From Spiribacter halobius (GTDB lineage Bacteria > Pseudomonadota > Gammaproteobacteria > Nitrococcales > Nitrococcaceae), in NCBI RefSeq assembly GCF_020883455.1, contig NZ_CP086615.1:1054001-1118000 (forward strand): DNA of 64,000 nt, in the 5' to 3' direction. A program made the position numbers and the translations under genes. This document shows, piece by piece, positions 38,619 through 46,699 of the stretch; position 1 is the first letter of the stretch; every line of letters starts with the position of its first letter. Under the pieces are notes generated by a model. That model worked only from the letters and a program-made list of their open reading frames with translations. It was not told the DNA's origin and searched no databases.

Positions 38619-38786
38619 CTAGGAGTCTGCGCCGTAGAACGTCTCCCGGCTGCGACGGCCCCACTGCGGCCGCTTTGACCGCTCGCGCTCGTTACATAGT
38701 CACCACCATGCGCCTCGCACGAGCGGCCGAATCGCCTCGCCGTGGGACCACCGCGCTCGGAAGATTTCTACGGCGCAGACTCCTAG
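38619..38786. mobile_element. Family-e MITE-like element, 168 bp
   Basis: Perfect 21-bp terminal inverted repeats (38619-38639 and 38766-38786) beginning CTAGGAGTCTGCGCC. The 126-bp interior has no gene. Terminal CTAG can be read as part of the repeat or as a 4-bp target duplication. Size and ends suggest a non-autonomous transposon. It abuts and shares CTAG with the family-c element at 38783. The 38571-38932 gap contains nothing else. Confidence 0.65.
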
Positions 38787-38936
38787 CCCGCATATCTCAC
38801 CGATTCACGGCTGCGGGCGCGGATCTGACGAGCAGTCCTGCGTTGCGCTCGGTCCGGGTGCTCGCCGTACTGTCGAGCACGCCTGCCCGCCATCTCCACG
38901 CCCTCGCGTCGCGAATCGGTGAGATATGCGGGCTAG
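38783..38936. repeat. Family-c long palindromic element, copy 3, 154 bp
   Basis: Perfect 24-bp inverted ends CTAGCCCGCATATCTCACCG... (38783-38806 and 38913-38936), both bounded by CTAG. The interior has ACGGCTGCGGGCGCGGATCT, also found in copy 4. The right CTAG supplies the TAG stop codon of the AEC transporter gene. Confidence 0.78.
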
Positions 38937-39868
38937 CCGTACAGGATGCTGATCAGCAGCGAGATGGTGCCCACGCCCACGGCGGTGGATATGAAAATGG
39001 CCGTGGAGATGCGGCCCGCATGCAGATCGTAGCGCTGGGCGAGCACGTAGACGTTGGCGGCGATGGGCAGGGCGGCCTGCAGGATGGCCACCGAGGCCCA
39101 AACCGGCGGCAGTTCCAGCACCCAAAGCGCCATGACCGCCACCAGCGCCGGATGGACGACGAGCTTCAGCAGCGTCAGGTACAGCGTCTCCGCCGCGCCC
39201 TCGTGCATCGGCCGCCCCGCCAGGGTCGCTCCCAGGGCGAACAGGGCACAGGGCCCGGCAGCGTCGGCGAGCAGATTGCCATAGCCGAGCAGCGGCTCCG
39301 GTACGGGCACCGACGTGAGGTTGAGGCCGAGTCCGAGCGCGGCGGCGACCACGATGGGGTTGCGGGCGACGCCGCCAATGATCAGCCGCGCCAGCGCCAC
39401 GCGATCCCGGCCCCGCCCCATGTCGGCCTCGATCAGCGCGGTGGCAAGACCGAGCATGACGATGGTGTCCCCCATGACGATCAGCACCGCCGGCAGAGCG
39501 GCGTCGGCGCCGTAGAGGAGCAGGGTCAGCGGCAGGCCGATGAAGCCGACATTGGAGAACGTCGCCGCCAGCGCCTGCAGCGAGGCGGCGCCGGTGCTGA
39601 TGCGGAACAGCCGCCGGCCGAGCAGAAGGGCCGCGAAGAACAGGGCGAAGCCGGGCAGGTAGTAGGCGGCGAGCAGCGCGGCCACGTCCCCGGAGGCCGA
39701 TGGGGCCTGGTAGGTCTTCACCAGCAGCAGCGCCGGCAGCGCGAAGTAGAAGACGAAGGCATTGAGCCCGGCGATGGTGCCGCCCGCGAGCAGGCGGGTG
39801 CGGCCCGCCGCGTAGCCGGTGAATATCAGGGCGAAGAACGGCAGCGCAAGGTCGATGACGGCCTGCAT
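38933..39868 (-). CDS. AEC family transporter (auxin efflux carrier-like)
   Basis: 311 residues with about ten hydrophobic helices in two repeats. ALPFFALIFTGYAAGRTRLL at the N-terminus, FSNVGFIGLPLTLLLYG and the second-half LAGRPMHEGAAETLYLTLLKLVVHPAL are typical of the AEC (YfdV/MdcF-like) group, which exports or exchanges organic acids. The stop codon TAG comes from the CTAG end of a family-c repeat, so the C-terminus (SILYG) abuts the element. The gene is isolated; the substrate is unknown. Confidence 0.88.
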   Translation of the reverse strand: MQAVIDLALPFFALIFTGYAAGRTRLLAGGTIAGLNAFVFYFALPALLLVKTYQAPSASGDVAALLAAYYLPGFALFFAALLLGRRLFRISTGAASLQALAATFSNVGFIGLPLTLLLYGADAALPAVLIVMGDTIVMLGLATALIEADMGRGRDRVALARLIIGGVARNPIVVAAALGLGLNLTSVPVPEPLLGYGNLLADAAGPCALFALGATLAGRPMHEGAAETLYLTLLKLVVHPALVAVMALWVLELPPVWASVAILQAALPIAANVYVLAQRYDLHAGRISTAIFISTAVGVGTISLLISILYG

Positions 39869-39907
39869 GGCGGCTCCGGAGCTGTGCGACAGGGCAGGGC
39901 GCGCAGT

Positions 39908-40047
39908 CTAGCCCGCATGTCCCGACGATTCACGGCTGCGGGCGCGGATCTTGCGGGCAGCTCTACGTTGTGCTCGACCTGGATGCTAGCCCGCATATCT
40001 CACCGATCCGCGCCCGCAACCGTGAATGGGTGAGATATGCGGGCTAC
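39908..40047. repeat. Family-c compound element, copy 4
   Basis: Two units in tandem: 39908-39989 (CTAG to CTAG) and 39986-40047 (CTAGCCCGCATATCTCACCG to GGTGAGATATGCGGGCTAC). The first shares ACGGCTGCGGGCGCGGATCT with copy 3. It lies in the AEC-phasin gap (39869-40254), whose remainder contains the phasin promoter. Confidence 0.72.
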
Positions 40048-40153
40048 ATGAGCCGTCGCGTGCATCTGCGCGCGGGCGCACACTGGTGAGCAATGCAGGC
40101 CGGCCTTACCGGGGACGCATGGACCGTCCGTCGGCCGGCCACGGGCTGCCGTG

Positions 40154-40182
40154 TTGCATCGCAGCAAAGTATGTCCTATGAT
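40154..40182 (+). promoter_or_regulatory. Phasin gene promoter
   Basis: TTGCAT (40154-40159), a 17-nt spacer, TATGAT (40177-40182), 73 nt upstream of the phasin ATG. TGTTGCATCGCAGCA and TGATGCACCGCAACA form a loose TGC-rich inverted pair around it, which could be a PhaR-type repressor site (inference). Confidence 0.55.
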
Positions 40183-40254
40183 GCACCGCAACAAGGGTGA
40201 ACAGAGCGGTTCACCTTGTTCGGAACCGACATGCCAACCCGAGAGGACATCATC

Positions 40255-40626
40255 ATGAGCAACGTGAATCTGAACACCATCCAGGAGCAGACCGAGCAGT
40301 TCGTCACCGGTCCGGCCCGCAGCTACGCCGCGCTGGCGCTGGATCACCTCGAGCAGGTGGTCAATGCCCAGATCGAGGCCAGCCGTGCCTACGCCGAGGT
40401 CGGCCTGCAGCAGGTCCGCGCTGCGCTGGACGTGCGCGACGTGCAGGGTTTCCAGGCCTATGCCGAGAACCAGCAGAAGGCCGCCAAGGAGATCGGTGAG
40501 CGCGTCAAGTCCGACGCCACCCGCTTCGCCTCCCTGAACGAGGAGTTCGTGGGCAAGACCCGCAAGCTCGTCGAGGACAACGTGGCGAGCGCTGGCAAGG
40601 CCGCCTCGAAGGCGACCGCCGCGTAA
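40255..40626 (+). CDS. Phasin family protein
   Basis: 123 residues, helical and amphipathic: SNVNLNTIQEQTEQFV, then RSYAALALDHLEQVVNAQIEA, FQAYAENQQKAAKEIGERV and an Ala/Lys-rich C-terminus. Phasins coat polyhydroxyalkanoate granules and control their size; some act under stress. The ATG at 40255 has GAGAGGA 8 nt upstream and starts the family match. It has a strong promoter and a strong terminator, so it is a monocistronic, probably highly expressed gene. No PHA synthase is in the window. Confidence 0.87.
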   Translation: MSNVNLNTIQEQTEQFVTGPARSYAALALDHLEQVVNAQIEASRAYAEVGLQQVRAALDVRDVQGFQAYAENQQKAAKEIGERVKSDATRFASLNEEFVGKTRKLVEDNVASAGKAASKATAA

Positions 40627-40653
40627 CCACGCGGAGCCCTTCCGCGTCTCCCG

Positions 40654-40688
40654 CCGCCGACGGCCTCCTGGCCCTCGGCGGTTTTTTT
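40654..40688 (+). terminator. Phasin rho-independent terminator
   Basis: A stem GCCGCCGACGGCC / GGCCCTCGGCGG with a short loop is followed by a run of seven T (to 40688). It is the clearest intrinsic terminator in the window. Confidence 0.85.
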
Positions 40689-40762
40689 CGTCTGGCTACC
40701 GCTGCAGGCTCCCATAGCGGCTATCATTCGCGGTTTTCGGCAGTTACGGGGGAGCAGCACCC

Positions 40763-42205
40763 ATGCGCGCCCACCGATTGTCCGGCAGGACACCAGCGAT
40801 ACCGAAACCGCACCGGGGCTGGCTGCGGCCGGGGCCCCTGGTGGCTGTGCTCGCGGCGCTGGCCGCGGCTGCGGTGCTGCTTGCGCCGCCGGTCTGGCTG
40901 CCCGACGGCACGGCAGCCACCGCCGCGCTCATGCTGGTGACCATCGGGCTCTGGGCGAGCGGGATCGTCTCCGAGGCGCTGGCCTCGCTGCTGTTCTTTC
41001 TCGCCGCTATGCTGTTCGCCGTCGCGCCGGCCGAGGCCGTGTTCGCCGGCTTCGGCGCCAGCGCCTTCTGGCTCATCTTCGCCGGGCTCGTGCTCAGTCT
41101 TGCCATCCGTCACACCGGCCTTGGCGAGCGCATCGCCGGCGGGCTGCTGACGCGGGCGCCACGAAGCTACCCCCTGCTGGTGACGGCCAGCGTGGTCGTG
41201 GGGACCGTGTTCGCCTTCCTCATGCCCGGCTCCATGGGGCGGATCGTGCTGCTGGTGCCCATCGCCCTGGCCGTGGCCGACCGGGCCGGTTTCGCCGCCG
41301 CCGCACGCGGGCGCTTCGCGCTGGTGCTCGGTGTCGTCTTCGGCACCCACCTCACCTCGTTCGCGATCCTGCCAGCCAACGTGCCCAACGTGGTCTGGGC
41401 CTCCGCGGTGGAGGCACAGCACGGCTTCCAGGTCGGCTATCTGGAGTATCTCTGGTGGCATTTCCCCGTGCTCGGGCTGCTGCGGGCGGCGCTGCTGGTG
41501 GCACTGCTGCTCTGGTGGCTGCCGGATCGCCTCAGCGATGACCAGGCGCACGATACCCCGGCGACGCCGCCCGGTGAGGCGGCGGCGGGCGAGCGCCAGC
41601 TGGCCGCCGTCCTGCTCGCCGCCCTGGCCCTCTGGGCGACGGACTTCGCCCACGGCATCGCCCCCGCCTGGGTGGCGCTGGCGGCGGCCTGCTACTGCCT
41701 GCTGCCGCCGACCCGGCTGACGCCGGAACGGCCCTACGCGGCCCTGGATGTGGGACCGCTGCTGTTCGTTGCCGGCGTGCTCGGCCTCGGTGAAACCCTC
41801 GCCCGCTCGGGCCTGGGCGAGGCCGCCTTCGCCCAGCTCCTGCCGCTGCTGCCGCTGAGCCCGGGTGCCGACACCCTCAACTTCGGTGTGCTCGGCCTCG
41901 GCAGTGCGCTGCTGGGCGTGTTCACGACGCTGCCCGGCGTGCCGGCGGTGGCAAGCCCCCTGGCGCCGGCCATCGCCGGCGCCACGGGCTGGCCGCTGGA
42001 GGCCGTGCTGGTCACCCTCACCGTCGGCTACGCGACGTTTCTCCTGCCCTATCAGGCCCCTCCGATCCTGGTCGGCGGGCGCCTCGGGGGCGTTCCCTGG
42101 GGGGTGCTCACGCGCTTCACCCTTGGCTACGCGGCGGTATCCACGCTGCTGGTGTTCCCGCTGCAGTACCTCTGGCTGCATCTGGTCGGGGTCTATGGCT
42201 TCTGA
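40763..42205 (+). CDS. SLC13/DASS family anion permease
   Basis: 480-residue polytopic membrane protein with about 11-12 hydrophobic segments. WLPDGTAATAALMLVTIGLWASGIVSEALASLLFFLAAMLF (given only as its position, about 50-88), GASAFWLIFAGLVLSLAI, and a symmetric second half with TTLPGVPAVASPLAPAIAGA resemble the DASS/CitMHS-type transporters of dicarboxylates, citrate or sulfate. The clear Ser-Asn-Thr substrate signature is not obvious, so the substrate stays open. Yqa-type membrane gene follows 21 nt later. Confidence 0.75.
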   Translation: MRAHRLSGRTPAIPKPHRGWLRPGPLVAVLAALAAAAVLLAPPVWLPDGTAATAALMLVTIGLWASGIVSEALASLLFFLAAMLFAVAPAEAVFAGFGASAFWLIFAGLVLSLAIRHTGLGERIAGGLLTRAPRSYPLLVTASVVVGTVFAFLMPGSMGRIVLLVPIALAVADRAGFAAAARGRFALVLGVVFGTHLTSFAILPANVPNVVWASAVEAQHGFQVGYLEYLWWHFPVLGLLRAALLVALLLWWLPDRLSDDQAHDTPATPPGEAAAGERQLAAVLLAALALWATDFAHGIAPAWVALAAACYCLLPPTRLTPERPYAALDVGPLLFVAGVLGLGETLARSGLGEAAFAQLLPLLPLSPGADTLNFGVLGLGSALLGVFTTLPGVPAVASPLAPAIAGATGWPLEAVLVTLTVGYATFLLPYQAPPILVGGRLGGVPWGVLTRFTLGYAAVSTLLVFPLQYLWLHLVGVYGF

Positions 42206-42226
42206 AGGGCGGGCGGACCGGCGCCG

Positions 42227-42655
42227 GTGATCACCACCCTCGGCGCCTACGCCAGCCTGTTCTTCGCCGGGCTGATCGCGGCCACGTTCTTCCCGGCGCA
42301 GTCCGAGGCCGTGCTGGCGGCGCTCTACGTCACCGGGGACTACAACACGCTGGCGCTGCTGGTCGTGGCGACCGTGGGCAACGTCCTCGGCTCGGTGATC
42401 AACTGGCTGCTCGGCCGCTTCATCGACCATTTCCGGCACCGGCGCTGGTTCCCGTTCTCCGCACGCAGCATCGACCGGGCGAGCGACTGGTACCAGCGCT
42501 GGGGCGTGTGGTCGCTGCTGCTCGCCTGGACACCCTTCCTCGGGGACCCGCTGACCCTGGTGGCGGGGATACTGCGCACCAATATCTGGGTCTTCCTCGC
42601 CCTGGTGACCGCCGGGAAGGCCGGACGCTACGCCTTTCTGCTGGCAGTGCTGTGA
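42227..42655 (+). CDS. yqaA: YqaA family membrane protein (SNARE-associated/DedA superfamily)
   Basis: 142 residues with three to four hydrophobic helices. FFAGLIAATFFPAQSEAVLAAL, GNVLGSVINWLLGRFI and LLAWTPFLGDPLTLVAGILR are the YqaA blocks, including the GxxxG-type and PFxGDP motifs of the DedA-like fold. It uses a GTG start. DedA relatives act in lipid flipping and membrane homeostasis; YqaA itself is uncharacterised. Probably co-transcribed with the SLC13 gene. Confidence 0.85.
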   Translation: MITTLGAYASLFFAGLIAATFFPAQSEAVLAALYVTGDYNTLALLVVATVGNVLGSVINWLLGRFIDHFRHRRWFPFSARSIDRASDWYQRWGVWSLLLAWTPFLGDPLTLVAGILRTNIWVFLALVTAGKAGRYAFLLAVL

Positions 42656-42941
42656 CACTGGGGAGCTTAAGCCGCGAGGCCGCGGTTCTCCCGGGCGCCT
42701 CCACCACCCTCCGCACCACGAATGCTGGGAGCGGATTCCGCGGCGCAGGTTGATAAGTGCTTCCCTTGGTACAAGGCGCATAGAACAGCGCGCATTATTG
42801 CTCCGCGGGATGTGATCCCGTTCCGAAAATTCCCTTGTCGCCGGGGAGTTGGCGAAGGACAATACAGTCTCGTTGCCCCGGGCCCTGCGGTCCGGGGCGT
42901 TCTGGTTGGGGCGGCGGCGACAGCGCGGGGAAGCGGCGGCC

Positions 42942-43352
42942 ATGAGTGATCAATTCTTGCGAGTGGCGGAGGAGCTCGGCTGGGATCTGGAGCAGCAGAT
43001 CCAGGTTCTGGATGACTTCGTGGCGGGGTTTGGCGTCTCCAGCCGGCTCGATGCCTGGCTCGCGGAGCGCTCCCTCGGGGTGCATCAGCGCTGCAATCGC
43101 GCCGGCCTGCGCGACGGGATGCTGCGCTTCGTCGGCGAGCTGGGCGCCGCCGGGGCCTTCTCCCATTATCTGCAGCGCGAGCTGCGGCTGGCGGCGGAGG
43201 CGGCGCTCGCGGCTGCCGCTGCCGAGCAGGAGGCCGCGGCGGCACCGGCGGCGGAGGCCCTTGCCGCCGAGCCGCCGGCGCCGCACCGGCGGTGGGGCTG
43301 GTGGCCGTTCCGCCGGCAGACTCGTTCCCTGCGCGAGAGCGTGGCATCCTGA
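42942..43352 (+). CDS. Conserved-looking hypothetical protein
   Basis: 136 residues, not recognised. MSDQFLRVAEELGWDLEQQI starts a predicted helical N-terminal part, with LDAWLAERSLGVHQRCNRAGL in the middle. The end has an Ala/Glu-rich linker (about 90-115) and a basic-aromatic tail RRWGWWPFRRQTRSL. The ATG at 42942 is preferred over a TTG 31 codons upstream. Four nt separate it from the amidotransferase gene, so they are likely co-expressed. The preceding gap (42656-42941) holds a small dyad CGGGAT-GTG-ATCCCG at 42806-42820 and nothing else. Confidence 0.6.
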   Translation: MSDQFLRVAEELGWDLEQQIQVLDDFVAGFGVSSRLDAWLAERSLGVHQRCNRAGLRDGMLRFVGELGAAGAFSHYLQRELRLAAEAALAAAAAEQEAAAAPAAEALAAEPPAPHRRWGWWPFRRQTRSLRESVAS

Positions 43353-43356
43353 GGGT

Positions 43357-44106
43357 ATGACCGAGCCTGTCCCGCGCCCGATCCGCGTAGGCGTACTGCT
43401 TTGCGACGACCTCCATGAGGGGCTCGTCTCCCGCTGGCGGTCGTATCTCGCCCTGTTCCAGGATCTGCTGGCCGACGCGGCCGGGGATCTGCAGGCCACG
43501 GGCTGGCGGGTGCATGCCGGCGAGTGGCCGGACAGCCCCGAAGCCGCGGATGCCTGGCTGGTCAGCGGCAGCCGCGCCAGTGTTCACGAGGTGCCCGAGT
43601 GGGTGCCGCCGCTGCAGGACCTGGTACGGGAGATCGAAGCCGCCGGCCAGCCACTGGTGGGCGTGTGTTTCGGCCATCAGCTGGTGCACTCCGCCCTGGG
43701 CGGGCGCATCGGCCGCGCCACGGTGGGCTGGGGTCTCGGTGTCTATGACGTCCGCCTCGAGGCCGACCTGGCCGGCCGGCGTGCGGGCGAGCCGCTGCGG
43801 CTGCTCTCTGTCCATCAGGACCAGGTGCTGACACCGGCGCCCGGCTTCCGGCGCCTCGCCACCAGTCCCTTCTGCCCGTGGTACGCGAGCCGGCGCGGCC
43901 CGGTGCTCACCGTGCAGGGCCACCCGGAGTTCGACCGCGAGTTCTTCCAGGCGCTGCTCCCCCAGGTTCGCCCCAAGGCCGGCGACGCGGTCGTCGATCG
44001 GGCCCTCGCGAGCCTGCCGCCCGAGGACGATACCGGCGCCTTCCGCCGCCTGCTGCGTGACTGGCTGCGGGGCAACGCCGCGGCCGATCTCCAGCCCACG
44101 GGCTGA
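43357..44106 (+). CDS. Class I glutamine amidotransferase-like protein
   Basis: 249 residues with the GATase1 fold. Nucleophile Cys104 in GVCFGHQLVHSALGG and the His-Glu pair in TVQGHPEFDREF complete the triad. WLVSGSRASVHE and LSVHQDQVL are typical of the stand-alone GMP-synthase-like group, which may hydrolyse gamma-glutamyl compounds rather than make GMP. The synthetase domain is absent. It lies between a hypothetical gene (4 nt) and the rRNA methyltransferase (8 nt), in an apparent operon. Confidence 0.86.
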   Translation: MTEPVPRPIRVGVLLCDDLHEGLVSRWRSYLALFQDLLADAAGDLQATGWRVHAGEWPDSPEAADAWLVSGSRASVHEVPEWVPPLQDLVREIEAAGQPLVGVCFGHQLVHSALGGRIGRATVGWGLGVYDVRLEADLAGRRAGEPLRLLSVHQDQVLTPAPGFRRLATSPFCPWYASRRGPVLTVQGHPEFDREFFQALLPQVRPKAGDAVVDRALASLPPEDDTGAFRRLLRDWLRGNAAADLQPTG

Positions 44107-44114
44107 GCCGGGCG

Positions 44115-45545
44115 ATGGATGCTGCCCGCCAGCGCGCCGAGCGCGCCTTCCAGCGCTATCGTGGGCTGATCCCGGACTGGCCCGCCTTTCTCGACTGCAT
44201 GACCCGTCCCTTGCCGGCCACGGTCTGGGCCAACCCCCTGCGCACCAGCCGCGACGCGGTGGCAAGCCTGCTCGCCGAGGCCGGCTACCGGTCCCAGCCG
44301 CTGGCCTGGGATCCACTGGCCCTGCGGCTGCCGGCGGATTTCGCCGCCGGCAGCCACTGGGGCCTGCTTGCGGGCCTGTACCAGTCCCAGGAGGAGGTCT
44401 CGCGACTGCCGGTGCACCTGCTCGACCCGCAGCCCGGAGAGCGGGTGCTGGATCTCTGCGCCGCGCCCGGCAACAAGACCGCGCAGATGGCGGTCGCCAT
44501 GGCCAATACGGGTACCGTCGCGGCGAACGACGTCCAGCGCGGCCGGCTAACCGCCGTGCGGCAGGTGGTCAAGCGCCTGGGGCTCGTCAATGTGAGCACA
44601 CTGGTACGCCCGGGGCAGGAGTTCCCGCTGCGGGCGGGGGCGTTCGACCGGGTGCTCGTGGATGCGCCGTGCAGCTGCGAGGGCACCTGGCGCAAGGGTG
44701 CCTGGCGCCGGGAGGATCCGCCGCGAGAGGTGGATTCCGCCGAGCGCGAGTGGCTCGCCGCCCGCCAGCTGGACCTGCTGCGTCGCGCGCTGCAGATCTG
44801 CAGTCCGGGCGGACGCATCGTCTACTCCACCTGCACCTTCGCCCCGGAGGAGAACGAGGCGGTGGTGGACGCCCTGCTCCGGGAGGCCGGCGCATCGGTG
44901 GCGCTGCGACCGGCCCGCGTGCCGGGCTTCCCGGGTGCCCCGGGCATCACCGACTGGCAGGGGCGCCGCTACGATGTCCGCCTTGAGGGTGCGCTCCGTG
45001 CCTGGCCGCACGCTGCCGACAGCGGCGGCTTCTTCGTCGCCGTGCTGGAGAAGCTCGACGGCCGGGCGCTGGCGAGGGTCGGCCCCGGTCCGGTCCCCCC
45101 GAGCCACCCCGTCCTGGAGCGCATCCAGGCGCGCTTCGACCTGCCTGCGGACGCCTTTGCCGGGCTCGTCTGCCATGGGGGCGAGGGCCGGTATCTGAAT
45201 CTGCTCGCCGCGGATCACCGCTGGCCGCGATGGCCGGCCCCCGAAACCACGGGGTTGCCGGCCGTCGGGCTGCAGGTGAAGCCGCCGAAGCCCACCACGG
45301 CGCTGGCCATGGCCCTCGGCGACCGTGCGCGATGCAACCGGGTGGAGCTCGGCGCGGCGGCGGCGGAGGCGTTCCGCCAGCGTCGCCCGCTGTCCGGCGA
45401 GACCATCGCGGGCGGGCAGATCACCGGCCCGGGCCATGTGCTGGTGGCGCATCGCGGCTACACCCTGGGTGTGGGACGCTGGACCGCCGAGGGTATGCTG
45501 GAGAGCCAGTTCCCCAAGGCGTGGAAGCGCAATCTGCCGGTTTGA
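44115..45545 (+). CDS. rsmF: 16S rRNA m5C methyltransferase, RsmF/NOL1-NOP2-Sun family
   Basis: 476 residues. N-terminal RNA-binding part, SAM domain with VLDLCAAPGNKTAQMA, motif IV DAPCSCEGTWRKG (Cys186) and motif VI YSTCTFAPEENE (catalytic Cys240). A C-terminal PUA-like domain ends the protein (ITGPGHVLVAHRGYTLG). The two-cysteine arrangement is the m5C mechanism. The long C-terminal extension fits RsmF (m5C1407) more than RsmB. The exact target base is from family similarity. Confidence 0.87.
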   Translation: MDAARQRAERAFQRYRGLIPDWPAFLDCMTRPLPATVWANPLRTSRDAVASLLAEAGYRSQPLAWDPLALRLPADFAAGSHWGLLAGLYQSQEEVSRLPVHLLDPQPGERVLDLCAAPGNKTAQMAVAMANTGTVAANDVQRGRLTAVRQVVKRLGLVNVSTLVRPGQEFPLRAGAFDRVLVDAPCSCEGTWRKGAWRREDPPREVDSAEREWLAARQLDLLRRALQICSPGGRIVYSTCTFAPEENEAVVDALLREAGASVALRPARVPGFPGAPGITDWQGRRYDVRLEGALRAWPHAADSGGFFVAVLEKLDGRALARVGPGPVPPSHPVLERIQARFDLPADAFAGLVCHGGEGRYLNLLAADHRWPRWPAPETTGLPAVGLQVKPPKPTTALAMALGDRARCNRVELGAAAAEAFRQRRPLSGETIAGGQITGPGHVLVAHRGYTLGVGRWTAEGMLESQFPKAWKRNLPV

Positions 45546-45555
45546 GGAGACGATC

Positions 45556-46533
45556 ATGGAGGCCTGGACCATCACCGAGCACGGCGGCCCCGAGGTGCTC
45601 AGCCGCGTGCAGCGGCCGACCCCGGAGCCCGGTGGCGACGAGGTACGCGTCGCCGTGCGCGCGGTGGGTATCAACCGCGCGGACCTCCTGCAGCGGCTTG
45701 GCCATTATCCGGCACCGCCCGGCGCGCCGCCGGACGTGCCGGGTCTCGAGTTCGCCGGCGAGGTGGACGCGGTCGGACCCCGCGTCACGCGCTGGCAGCC
45801 CGGCGACCGGGTTATGGGCATCACAGGCGGCGGCGCATACGCCGAGGCGGTGTGTGTGCACGAGGGTGAGCTCCTGGCCGTACCCGACGGTCTGGACTGG
45901 CCGCAGGCGGCCGCCTTCCCGGAGGCATTTCTCACCGCCTGGCAGGGCCTGGTCACCGTCGGTGGCCTTGCGGCGGGGGATCGCTGCCTCATTCGAGGGG
46001 CGAGCTCCGGCATAGGCATCGCCGCAGTGCAGCTTGCGGCGGCGCTGGGGGCCGAGCCCATCGGATCGAGCCGCAGCGACGAACGCCTGGCGCGGCTGCG
46101 GGCTCTCGGGCTGGCGCATGCGCTGCCGGGGTCGGAAGGCGTCGATCGGGAGGCCCTGAAGGCAGTGGCCCCCGGCGGCGTCGCGCTGGTGCTGGAGCTG
46201 GTGGCCGGCGAGCGCTTCGACGAAAGCCTGGCGGCGCTGGCTCCCGAGGGCACGCTGGTGCTGGTGGGGCTGATGGCCGGCATGGAGGCGCGGCTGCCGC
46301 TGGCGCGGGTGCTCATGCGCCGGCTGCAGATCCGCAGCTTCACGCTGCGCAGCCTGCCGCTGGAGGGCCGCCTGCGCCTGGCCCGGGAGGCCCGGCGCCA
46401 TCTGCTGCCGCTGCTCGCGGCGGGCCGCCTGCAGCCGGTGGTGGATACCGTCCTCCCGTTCGCCGAGGCCCCGGAGGCCCATCGCCGCATGGCCGCCGGC
46501 GGGCACTTCGGCAAGATCGTGCTGAGTCACTAA
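45556..46533 (+). CDS. NAD(P)H:quinone oxidoreductase, PIG3-like MDR family
   Basis: 325 residues of the medium-chain dehydrogenase/reductase fold, without zinc ligands. VGINRADLLQRLGHYPAPPG and PGLEFAGEVDAVG form the N-terminal domain; the cofactor loop is GASSGIGIAAVQLAAALGA. LMRRLQIRSFTLRSLPLEGR and the end GGHFGKIVLSH are typical of the PIG3/TP53I3 type. GAGGAG precedes the ATG at 45556, 10 nt after rsmF. Reduces quinones in the family; the physiological substrate is unknown. Confidence 0.88.
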   Translation: MEAWTITEHGGPEVLSRVQRPTPEPGGDEVRVAVRAVGINRADLLQRLGHYPAPPGAPPDVPGLEFAGEVDAVGPRVTRWQPGDRVMGITGGGAYAEAVCVHEGELLAVPDGLDWPQAAAFPEAFLTAWQGLVTVGGLAAGDRCLIRGASSGIGIAAVQLAAALGAEPIGSSRSDERLARLRALGLAHALPGSEGVDREALKAVAPGGVALVLELVAGERFDESLAALAPEGTLVLVGLMAGMEARLPLARVLMRRLQIRSFTLRSLPLEGRLRLAREARRHLLPLLAAGRLQPVVDTVLPFAEAPEAHRRMAAGGHFGKIVLSH

Positions 46534-46618
46534 TGCGCGGTGCTGTGTGGAAGCCGCCGCGATCACGTAGTGGTGTCAAGGGCCGTGCCAGACCCCAGCC
46601 CAGCCGACTCCGGTGCAC

Positions 46619-46659
46619 GCCGCCGTGGGGCTAGTGGGTGTGGGGCGGGGCACGGCGGC
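46619..46659. terminator. Possible bidirectional terminator hairpin
   Basis: GCCGCCGTG (46619-46627) pairs with CACGGCGGC (46651-46659) across a 23-nt loop, between the convergent quinone reductase and hexR genes. There is no T-tract, so the role is tentative. Confidence 0.35.
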
Positions 46660-46699
46660 CCTGAACCGTTCCGGTCGCGGACTCAAGTTGCCGGTCGCG

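Noticed and set aside
38619-40047. CRISPR array in the repeat-rich zone
   Set aside because: Repeats are palindromic, irregular in spacing, and lack unique regular spacers; no cas gene.
42849-42941. TTG-started N-terminal extension of the hypothetical protein at 42942
   Set aside because: Extension is Arg/Gly-rich without helical pattern of the rest; ATG at 42942 is the simpler start.
40724-42943. Long minus-strand open frame opposite the SLC13 and yqaA genes
   Set aside because: Composition dominated by Gln/Arg/Glu/Gly, a shadow of hydrophobic plus-strand codons; no start signal or family.
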